Positions 40,630-46,820 of a stretch of DNA of 46,820 nt are shown piece after piece. Where the stretch lies: the NCBI GenBank assembly GCA_015521115.1, contig WAOT01000009.1, forward strand, positions 1 through 46,820. The letters are read 5' to 3'. The DNA comes from Desulfurococcales archaeon. Lineage in GTDB: Archaea > Thermoproteota > Thermoprotei_A > Sulfolobales > Acidilobaceae. The translations under genes were made by a program, and so were the position numbers. Every line of letters begins with the position of its first letter. Within the stretch, counting starts at the first letter, position 1. A model generated the notes under the pieces. That model was not told the origin of the DNA, searched no databases, and was given only the letters and a program-made list of their open reading frames with translations.

Positions 40630-43575
40630 TTGGCTAGAAAGCGCCGCCGACTCGACGACTTCATAGCAGAACTAATCAAAGAAGTAGAGCGAGAGAACGG
40701 TGTGGGAGGCGACTCAAACTCTAGAAGCGGTAGTAGGGGGGCTAAGACTCGACGGGGTAAGTCCTCTATACTAGACTTCCTCGAGACCCCGAACACCAGA
40801 AGGAGGACGAGGCCCCCGCTAAAGCCCCAAGACCATAGAGTATCGCAGAAGGAGATAGCCCCGAGCCGTGCCGGCCACGAACCCCAGCTCAACTCACCCC
40901 GCACCACACAGGTTGAGGAGGAAGACGGGCGAACCAAGCGGAGGGCAGAGCCCGCCGTTCAGGGGCAGGTACCGGTTAAGAGGGTAGTTGTCGGAGGGTC
41001 AAGGCATCATACTCCACTCAAGTCCCTGAAAGAGCCTAGACCGGTCAAATGGCTCTTCGGTGAGATGGACGACATCGTACAGGAGGCAGTAGGCTACGTG
41101 ATGGAGGTCAAATACGACCCTCAGCCCGGTAAGGCTGTAATATACATCTACGACCCCGCTAAAGGCTCCCTACAGAGGTGGTTCGACCGGAGCGGCCATA
41201 AGCCGTACTTCCTGGTAGACGCCAAGCCCGGGCCGGAGCTAAAGTCTACGCTGGCAAGAGATGAGGCGGACAAGTTAATTGTTGGGTTCGAGACCGTGGT
41301 TAAATTCCACCCGATCAAGAGGTCTAAGGTTAAACTTACCAAGGTAATAGTCAACGACCCCCTAGCGGTGAGGAGGCTTAGGGACGCCGCAAAGGCGGCA
41401 GGCCTCCAATTCTACGAGGCGGACATACGGTACCACCACAACTACATCTACGACAAACACCTAGTACCCGGCATGTACCACATAGCCTCGAGGGACATAG
41501 CTCTCAAGGAGCATAGGCCCGATAAGGAGTTCGTGGTCAAAGTGTTAGAGGCCTTCTCAGACGAGCCTGAGGAGGTCAGGAATAGGGCGGTAAACTGGAT
41601 CCCGTTGTTCGAGCAGGAGCCGCCTAACCCCCGGAAGGTCGCCCTCGACATTGAGGTTTACTCCCCCTTCGAGAGCGAGCTCCCTGACCCGGAGAACGCC
41701 TCCTTCCCCGTAGTGAGTGTCGCACTAGTCGATGATAGTGGGAGGAAGAGGTTACTTCTCCTGGATAGGGACGATGTACCTGTCGGAGAGGGCCTTCTAG
41801 ACCTTGATGCCGAGGTTGAGGTCTTCGACTCTGAGATAGGGCTAATCCTAGAGGTGTTCAGGTCTATAAGCTCGTACCCGATCATCGTAACATTCAACGG
41901 TGACAACTTCGACATACCATACCTCTACAACAGGCTTATCACCCTTGGAGTGTCGGCAGACCTTATACCAATAGAGTTTCACCAGGACTACGCAGGGTTT
42001 AGGAACGCCCTCCACATAGACCTCTACAAGCTCTTTGATATCAGGGCGCTCCAGGTTTACGCGTTTGGGAACAAGTATAGGGAGAGGAACCTAGACGCTA
42101 TCGCAGAAGCCCTCCTCGGCAAGAAGAAGGTTGTCCTTGAGAGGCCCATATCGGAGATCGACCTCTCAACACTGGCCCTCTACAACCTAACAGACTCAGA
42201 GCTCACAATGGGGCTGCTGACATACAATAACATGCTAGTATGGAACCTCATAGTCCTCCTAATGAGAGTAAGCAAGCTCGGGGTCGAAGACGTTACCAGG
42301 ACACAGGTTTCAGGATGGATTAAGAGCCTGATACACTGGGAGCACAGGAGGAGGGGCTACCTGATCCCGGGTAAGGAGGAGATAAGCAGGCTATCAGGAA
42401 CCCCGAAGAGCCAGGCCATAATAAAGGATAAGAAGTATAAGGGAGCTATCGTCCTGAAACCGCTTCAGGGCGTATTCTTCAACATACTAGTCCTCGACTT
42501 CGCCAGCCTGTACCCCAGTGTCATAAAGAACTGGAACCTTAGCTATGAGACAGTCAACAACCCGTACTGCAATGGGGAGAAGAGGATCGTGCCGGAGGTC
42601 GAGCACGAGGTCTGCATGTCAATTAGGGGGCTGACGAGCGAGATTATAGGGATGTTGAGGGACTTCAGGGTTAAGATATACAAGAAGATGGCCAAGGACA
42701 AGAGCCTCCCGGAGACGCTGAGGATGTGGTATAACGTCGTCCAGGCTGCAATGAAAGTCTATATCAACGCGAGCTACGGGGTATTCGGTAACGAGAACTT
42801 CTCCTACTACAGCCTGGCGGTAGCAGAGAGCGTTACAGCGATAGGGAGGGCAGTCCTTAAGGACACCCTCGAGAAGGCCAGGGAGCTGGGCCTCATCATA
42901 CTCTACGGTGACACCGACAGCCTCTTCGTCTGGGATCCCCCGAAGGAGGAGTTAACGGAGATAATCAGGTACGTGAAGGAGAAGCACGGACTCGACCTCG
43001 AGATAGACAAGGAGTTCAAGCTCGCCCTGTTCAGCGGTCTCAAGAAGAACTACATCAGTGTGACGCCGGAGGGGGAGGTCGTCATTAAGGGTATGGTGGG
43101 CAAGAAGAGCAACACACCCGAGTTCATAAAGAAGGAGTTCCAGACCGCAGTAAAGATACTGGCCGAGATCTCGACGCCTGAAGACCTCTTCGACGCTATA
43201 GATAAGTTGAGGGTTCACGTGAGCGGGATACTGAAGAAGCTGAAGAGGAGGCAGTACATGCTGGACGAGCTAGCAATAAAAGTCATGCTGGCAAAGGATC
43301 CGAGGGAGTACGTCAAAAACACGCCCCAGCACGTTAAGGCAGCCCTCCTCCTGAAGAAGTACGGGCTAAGGATAACAAGGGGGACGGTTGTCACCTTCGT
43401 CAAGACAAAGGACAAGCTAGGAGTAAGACCCGTCAAGCTCGCCAGGCTCCCCGAGGTAGACACGAACAAGTATACTGAATACGTGAAGACAGTGTTCGAG
43501 CAGATGCTCCTCAGCCTGGGTATAAGCTGGAACAAGCTCCTTGGCCAGAGGAGGCTATTATTCGCCTCCGAATAG
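40630..43575 (+). CDS. polB1: Family B DNA polymerase, crenarchaeal PolB1 (Dpo1) type
   Basis: Main replicative polymerase. About 140 N-terminal residues are basic and low-complexity, with RGKSSILDFLE near the start. Exonuclease motifs: DIEVYSP with D340 and E342, and VTFNGDNFDIPY. Polymerase motifs: LDFASLYPSVIKNWNL (Asp623), KVYINASYGVFGNENF, and ILYGDTDSLF (YGDTDS from Tyr759), then KGMVGKKSNTPEF of the thumb. The NLSYETVN and KKSNTP wording is that of crenarchaeal PolB1. 981 residues, no intein. TTG start. Confidence 0.95.
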   Translation: MARKRRRLDDFIAELIKEVERENGVGGDSNSRSGSRGAKTRRGKSSILDFLETPNTRRRTRPPLKPQDHRVSQKEIAPSRAGHEPQLNSPRTTQVEEEDGRTKRRAEPAVQGQVPVKRVVVGGSRHHTPLKSLKEPRPVKWLFGEMDDIVQEAVGYVMEVKYDPQPGKAVIYIYDPAKGSLQRWFDRSGHKPYFLVDAKPGPELKSTLARDEADKLIVGFETVVKFHPIKRSKVKLTKVIVNDPLAVRRLRDAAKAAGLQFYEADIRYHHNYIYDKHLVPGMYHIASRDIALKEHRPDKEFVVKVLEAFSDEPEEVRNRAVNWIPLFEQEPPNPRKVALDIEVYSPFESELPDPENASFPVVSVALVDDSGRKRLLLLDRDDVPVGEGLLDLDAEVEVFDSEIGLILEVFRSISSYPIIVTFNGDNFDIPYLYNRLITLGVSADLIPIEFHQDYAGFRNALHIDLYKLFDIRALQVYAFGNKYRERNLDAIAEALLGKKKVVLERPISEIDLSTLALYNLTDSELTMGLLTYNNMLVWNLIVLLMRVSKLGVEDVTRTQVSGWIKSLIHWEHRRRGYLIPGKEEISRLSGTPKSQAIIKDKKYKGAIVLKPLQGVFFNILVLDFASLYPSVIKNWNLSYETVNNPYCNGEKRIVPEVEHEVCMSIRGLTSEIIGMLRDFRVKIYKKMAKDKSLPETLRMWYNVVQAAMKVYINASYGVFGNENFSYYSLAVAESVTAIGRAVLKDTLEKARELGLIILYGDTDSLFVWDPPKEELTEIIRYVKEKHGLDLEIDKEFKLALFSGLKKNYISVTPEGEVVIKGMVGKKSNTPEFIKKEFQTAVKILAEISTPEDLFDAIDKLRVHVSGILKKLKRRQYMLDELAIKVMLAKDPREYVKNTPQHVKAALLLKKYGLRITRGTVVTFVKTKDKLGVRPVKLARLPEVDTNKYTEYVKTVFEQMLLSLGISWNKLLGQRRLLFASE

Positions 43576-43589
43576 ACACTAGAACAACA

Positions 43590-43692
43590 AAGGGGCCCGC
43601 GGCCGCCAGAATGCTGAGCGACTTCGGAACAGAGCACCCTCGCAGGGGCCATGAAGAACCGTGTGAGGGCTGAGGGCGGCCGCGGGCCCCTT
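43590..43692. ncRNA. 103-nt hairpin with perfect 18-bp stem, candidate RNA
   Basis: AAGGGGCCCGCGGCCGCC (43590-43607) pairs without mismatch with GGCGGCCGCGGGCCCCTT (43675-43692). Inside, CCCTCGCA pairs with TGTGAGGG (8 bp, one G-U), leaving a 29-nt internal strand and a 17-nt apical loop. It fills the space between the polB1 stop and tRNA-Pro. On plus, a TATA-like CTATTATT near 43555-43562 is about 25-30 bases upstream. It could be a non-coding RNA or a bidirectional terminator; no known family recognised. Confidence 0.5.
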
Positions 43693-43783
43693 AAAGATGC
43701 ATCAATAGGAGGACACGACGCACTCCTCACCCAGGGATCTCGGCTGGGTAGTGCTTAGAGCGTCTAGAAGCCTTGGGATGGGC

Positions 43784-43892
43784 TGGTGGGCCCGCGGGGA
43801 TTTGAACCCCGGACCACGGGGTCCCGAGTCGGGCGCCGCCCCCCAGTGGGCTCGGCGTACCCCGCATCCTAGCCAGGCTAGACGACGGGCCC
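43784..43892 (-). tRNA. tRNA-Pro (anticodon CGG) with 31-nt intron, CCA encoded
   Basis: Read on minus: acceptor GGGCCCG (43892-43886) pairs with CGGGCCC, discriminator A, CCA at 43786-43784; D arm GTCT / GGAT; anticodon stem CGGGG / CCCCG; T arm CGGGG-TTCAAAT-CCCCG. Thirty-eight bases lie where a 7-base loop should be. Removing 31 (about 43859-43829) leaves CTCGGGA, or TTCGGGA if shifted by one base; both read anticodon CGG. A CCGAG/CTCGG helix flanked by small bulges provides the splicing-endonuclease site, placing the intron near position 31/32 or 32/33, not at the common 37/38. Confidence 0.88.
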
Positions 43893-43927
43893 AGGGCCAG
43901 CCCATTCCTCATTGGATCGGTATGCGA

Positions 43928-43937
43928 GGATATAAGG
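43928..43937. promoter_or_regulatory. TATA element between tRNA-Pro and the HTH gene
   Basis: GGATATAAGG; on minus CCTTATATCC. It is about 40 bases from both the tRNA 5' end and TTG 43973, so it may serve one or both. Confidence 0.45.
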
Positions 43938-43972
43938 ATTCCCGCCCTACTTGGGTGTAGGGGGTTCGACCA

Positions 43973-44713
43973 TTGTCTATTGAGATGCTGGAGGACTATG
44001 TTGTGCAGCTGGTGGCTAAGCGTATAGCTGGAGACATTGTGATGAGCCCTAGGCCTGGTGAGGCCTTGAGGAAGTGGAGGGAGTACTTCCAGGCTAGCCA
44101 GCTCCAGATGGCTAAGACTATGAAGGTTAGTGCTAGCGTTGTGAGTGACTATGAGAAGGGGAGGAGGCTGCCCGGGTCAAAGTTTATCCAGCGCTTCGTC
44201 CTAGCCCTCCTCAGAATAGACATGGAAAGGGGGTGGCCGAGGCTTAGGGAGATGGCACGCCTCCTCGGAGTCCCCCCGGGAGTTATCATAGACATGAGGG
44301 ACTACCCACACCCCCTCTCGGTGGCGGAGCTCGTTGATGCGACCGGGAGCATACTCTTGACCCCGAACCTCCCGCAGGACAGGAGGGTGTATGGCTACAC
44401 GGTGATAGACAGCCTGAAGGCGATAGCGAGCCTAAGGGGCTCAGAGTTCTACACCCTGCTCGGTGGGATGCCTGAGAGGGCGGTCGTCTTCACAGGTGTT
44501 AGGGCGGGTAGGAGCCCTATGGTGGCTGTTAGGGTCTCACCTGTTAAACCCTCAATAATAGTCCTACACGGCCCCCGGCGCTACGTGGATCCGCTGGCCA
44601 TTAAACTGGCGGAGCTCGAGGGAATACCCCTCCTACTAAGCACCTCACCCTCTGTAGAGGCCCTGATAGTGAAGTTGAGGAGGGCCGCAGGTTTTAGACA
44701 GGGCTTCTCTTAG
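43973..44713 (+). CDS. HTH (XRE-type) transcriptional regulator, archaeal COG1709-like
   Basis: A helix-turn-helix around residues 34-70 (WREYFQASQLQMAKTMKVS, ASVVSDYEKGRRLPG) resembles the Cro/XRE fold. The C-terminal 120 residues (YGYTVIDSLKAIASLRGSEFY, RAVVFTGVRAGRSPMVAVRV, LHGPRRYVDPLAIKLAE) form a putative ligand-sensing domain, matching the two-part layout of a conserved archaeal regulator family. The target is unknown. TTG 43973 or ATG 43985. The stop overlaps that of the convergent NAC gene by four bases. Confidence 0.8.
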   Translation: MSIEMLEDYVVQLVAKRIAGDIVMSPRPGEALRKWREYFQASQLQMAKTMKVSASVVSDYEKGRRLPGSKFIQRFVLALLRIDMERGWPRLREMARLLGVPPGVIIDMRDYPHPLSVAELVDATGSILLTPNLPQDRRVYGYTVIDSLKAIASLRGSEFYTLLGGMPERAVVFTGVRAGRSPMVAVRVSPVKPSIIVLHGPRRYVDPLAIKLAELEGIPLLLSTSPSVEALIVKLRRAAGFRQGFS

Positions 44714-45072
44714 CCTTCTCCCTGGAGCTTCAGGATAGCAGCGGCTATGTCTCCCCCGGTCTCCTCAAGGGCCCTCCTAGCCTCCTCGGGCGAAACGCCT
44801 GCCTGCTCCGCTACTAGCATTACGTCCTCCTCGGTGAACTTGGGTGTGGCCTCCTCCGTGGGCTTCTCCTCCACCTCTACAGGCTCTCCCACGATGTAGA
44901 GCATGGGCGGCTGCGCCTTCTGCCTCATTATCATGGCGGCCTGTGGCTTTTCTATAATGAGAACCCTCCCGTCATCCAGCTCCAGGCGGACACGCTCGAC
45001 CCTGAGCTCCTCCATTTTGATCCCGAACTGCTTCATAAGCCTCCTCAGATCCCTAGGGTTGACACCGAACAT
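44710..45072 (-). CDS. nac: Nascent polypeptide-associated complex protein (alpha-NAC)
   Basis: A ribosome-associated chaperone, homodimeric in archaea. The NAC domain (RDLRRLMKQFGIKMEEL, RVRLELDDGRVLIIEKPQAAMI, PPMLYIVGE) is followed by an acidic linker and a C-terminal UBA domain (TEEDVMLVAEQAGVSPEEARRA...AILKL). 120 residues is the normal archaeal size. ATG start with GGGGGTTCCAGGAGC upstream. Confidence 0.96.
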   Translation of the reverse strand: MFGVNPRDLRRLMKQFGIKMEELRVERVRLELDDGRVLIIEKPQAAMIMRQKAQPPMLYIVGEPVEVEEKPTEEATPKFTEEDVMLVAEQAGVSPEEARRALEETGGDIAAAILKLQGEG

Positions 45073-45174
45073 GCTCCTGGAACCCCCACGCCCCTACAGT
45101 GTCATGGTTTGGGGTGATAAATGTGCCCCGTATACCCATAGAGTTTAAGGCGTCTGACCGTCAAGCTAGAATGG

Positions 45175-45183
45175 GGTATAAGG
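45175..45183 (+). promoter_or_regulatory. TATA box of the aCPSF2 gene
   Basis: GGTATAAGG; the expected start at about 45204 makes the mRNA essentially leaderless for GTG 45209 or GTG 45218. Confidence 0.5.
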
Positions 45184-45208
45184 CAATAGACTAAGGTTAA
45201 GGTATGCG

Positions 45209-46483
45209 GTGAGTATAGTGAGTGTAAAAATAAAGATACTAGGTAGCGGTAGAGAGGTGGGCAGGGCGGCTATAGGGATAGAGAAGAACGGCAGGATACT
45301 CCTCCTAGACTACGGTGTAAACTTCGACGAGAACGACCAGCCAATCTTCCCAGAGCATGTGAGGCCAAGGGATCTCGACGGGGTCTTCCTAACCCACAGC
45401 CACCTAGACCATATAGGGGCTGCGCCATACCTCTTCGTCTCAATCCTGCCCCGCCTCTACGCTCTACCAGTCACGCTAGACGTTTCCCGCCTCCTACTCT
45501 ATGACATGATAAAGCTTAACGGGCCCTATCTCCCATATGACGAGGCAACAGTTGACGACATGCTGGGCCATGCGGAGACAGTCCACTACGGCGACACTGT
45601 TGAGGCCGGCATGTTCCAGTTCGAGCCCCTCTACAACGGGCACATCCCGGGTAGTGCAGCAGTCCTAGTCCACGTTGACGGGCACAGCATACTCTACACG
45701 AGTGATATGAACACTGTTGAGACCAAACTCATGGAGCCAGCACGCCTCGATGGAGTAAAGGCTGACACCGTGATCATAGAGAGCACCTACGGGGCGAGCA
45801 ACCACCCGCCAAGAGTTGAGACCGAAGACCACTTCTACCACAGTGTCCTAGAGGTCGTGGAACAGGGCGGGACAGTACTCGTCCCCAGCTTCAGCGTCTC
45901 GAGAGGTCAGGAGATCATGAGCATACTAGCCGAGAGGGGCTTCGACTACCCTGTATGGATTGACGGCATGATCAGGCAGATAACCGAGATATACCTGGCC
46001 CACGGCGAGTACCTGAGAGATGCAGGGCTACTAGCCAAGGCGGCCTCAATGTTCAGAATGGTAAAAGGCTGGCAGGACAGGAGGAGGGCCTACAAGAGGC
46101 CTGGGGTGATAATAGCGAGCGCTGGAATGCTTAAGGGGGGCCCAAGCCTCTACTACCTTAAGAAGATGTTCGCCAACCCCAGAAACGCGATATTCCTAGT
46201 AAGCTACCAGGCCCCAGGAACTCCCGGTAGGAGGATACTTGAAGAGGGGGTATTCGGGGAGGAGAACCTCCCAGTGCTAGCACGAGTCCAGTGGTTCGAC
46301 TTCTCAAGCCACACAGACAAGCGGGGTATACTAAGAGTTCTCAGGGGTGTGCGGGGCCTCGAGAGGGTTGTCCTAGTACACGGAGATCCCGCTGTTCAGA
46401 GAGTCCTTGCGGAGAGGGTGAAGGAGGAAATAGGCGTGGACGTGCAAATACCTGGTAATGGGGAGGAGATAGTTCTAGACTAG
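45209..46483 (+). CDS. aCPSF2-type beta-CASP ribonuclease
   Basis: A metallo-beta-lactamase/beta-CASP nuclease for RNA 3'-end formation or turnover. The Zn motif [11 protein letters not shown] spans His63-His68. Later metal ligands are His in YNGHIPGS and Asp in LYTSDMN; the beta-CASP motifs are [20 protein letters not shown] and FSSHTDKRG, with the terminal VHGDP. No KH domains precede it, so this is aCPSF2 (about 420 residues) and not aCPSF1. GTG start. It converges with the urocanate hydratase gene, with stops overlapping by four bases. Confidence 0.9.
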   Translation: MSIVSVKIKILGSGREVGRAAIGIEKNGRILLLDYGVNFDENDQPIFPEHVRPRDLDGVFLTHSHLDHIGAAPYLFVSILPRLYALPVTLDVSRLLLYDMIKLNGPYLPYDEATVDDMLGHAETVHYGDTVEAGMFQFEPLYNGHIPGSAAVLVHVDGHSILYTSDMNTVETKLMEPARLDGVKADTVIIESTYGASNHPPRVETEDHFYHSVLEVVEQGGTVLVPSFSVSRGQEIMSILAERGFDYPVWIDGMIRQITEIYLAHGEYLRDAGLLAKAASMFRMVKGWQDRRRAYKRPGVIIASAGMLKGGPSLYYLKKMFANPRNAIFLVSYQAPGTPGRRILEEGVFGEENLPVLARVQWFDFSSHTDKRGILRVLRGVRGLERVVLVHGDPAVQRVLAERVKEEIGVDVQIPGNGEEIVLD

Positions 46484-46820
46484 CACTGGAGCATGGGCAT
46501 CCATATGCCCTTCTCGCAGGCAGTCTTCTTAGCCTTCTCGTAGCCGGCGTCAGCGTGCCTCACCACACCCAGCCCGGGGTCTGCTGTTAGAACCCTCTCA
46601 GCCCTCTTCTCGCTCTCCTCAGTACCGTCTAGTACCAGCCCTATGCCTGCGTGGATGCTGTACCCTATTCCCACTCCGCCTCCGTGGTGGAAGCAGACCC
46701 ATGTTGCTCCCGCCGCGGCGTTTAGTAGAGCGTTGAGCACCGGCCAGTCGCCTATGGCGTCGCTACCGTCCTTCATACCCTCAGTCTCCCTGTAGGGGCT
46801 TGCCACGCTCCCGCTGTCTA
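46480..46820 (-). CDS. hutU: Urocanate hydratase, C-terminal part (gene continues past the right edge)
   Basis: Second step of histidine degradation: urocanate to imidazolone propionate, with NAD as an electrophilic cofactor. The visible C-terminus includes [38 protein letters not shown] and [16 protein letters not shown], which match urocanase very closely. The frame is open to the last base, so the N-terminal three-quarters lie outside. Stop TAG at 46480-46482. Its presence suggests growth on amino acids or peptides. Confidence 0.93.
   Translation of the reverse strand, partial: DSGSVASPYRETEGMKDGSDAIGDWPVLNALLNAAAGATWVCFHHGGGVGIGYSIHAGIGLVLDGTEESEKRAERVLTADPGLGVVRHADAGYEKAKKTACEKGIWMPMLQC

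Noticed and set aside
43215-43730. 171-codon frame antisense to the polB1 3' end
   Set aside because: It is a shadow of a certain gene, runs through the 103-nt hairpin and has no promoter or homology wording.

Overview
This window looks like the chromosome of a hyperthermophilic crenarchaeon. The evidence is a full-length reverse gyrase, a crenarchaeal PolB1-type replicative polymerase, eL38, archaeal alpha-NAC, aCPSF2, alanyl-tRNA synthetase of archaeal type, an archaeal D-aminoacyl-tRNA deacylase, a tRNA-Pro with an archaeal-type intron, TATA-box promoters with short leaders, frequent GTG/TTG starts, and a CRISPR array with 24-nt repeats ending in an ATTGCAAG-type handle. A peptide-fermenting member of the Desulfurococcales (Pyrodictiaceae-like) fits best, helped by the urocanate hydratase at the right edge. 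This placement is inferred from gene content; the species cannot be named from sequence reading alone.

Layout. 1-0.84 kb: an A+T-rich, cysteine-rich unknown gene running off the left edge. 1-5.9 kb: a hydratase/dehydrogenase fusion for 3-hydroxyacyl-CoA, a small unknown protein, a flippase-like membrane protein, a TatD hydrolase and an acidic unknown protein. 6-9.8 kb: a NurA-like plus HerA-like pair, both unusually large. 9.9-11.4 kb: a two-gene unit that looks like a split tRNA-guanine-transglycosylase (DpdA-like) paralogue. 11.57 kb: tRNA-Gln. 11.7-14.4 kb: a leftward operon (Pcc1-like, NUDIX, DTD2, PIG-V-like), headed by a candidate structured RNA leader at 14.48-14.6 kb. 14.7-22.5 kb: a His-rich membrane protein, a P-loop-like unknown, alaS, a HAD phosphatase, an MBL hydrolase and a PPP phosphatase.

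22.6-25.2 kb: a CRISPR leader and an array of 34 repeats and 33 spacers with no cas genes in the window. The array switches repeat sequence once, two-thirds of the way along. 25.4-30 kb: a degenerate DHH protein, an MFS transporter, eL38, and an AbrB/PhoU regulator between two CBS-pair proteins. 30.1-35.5 kb: reverse gyrase translationally coupled to a catalytically dead nitrilase-like protein, then a divergent promoter region with two palindromes and a 40-residue gene. 35.6-40.4 kb: a circularly permuted GTPase, ferredoxin, a PAC2 protein, Hsp20 and a membrane-bound HdrD-like oxidoreductase. 40.6-46.8 kb: PolB1, a 103-nt perfect-stem hairpin, intron-containing tRNA-Pro(CGG), an HTH regulator, NAC, aCPSF2 and urocanate hydratase (partial).

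The parts most likely to be new biology are: the TGT/DpdA-like pair (10.1-11.4 kb); the two unannotated RNA-like structures (14481-14595 and 43590-43692); the reverse gyrase locus with its palindromes, 40-aa neighbour and coupled pseudo-nitrilase; and the enlarged NurA-HerA pair.
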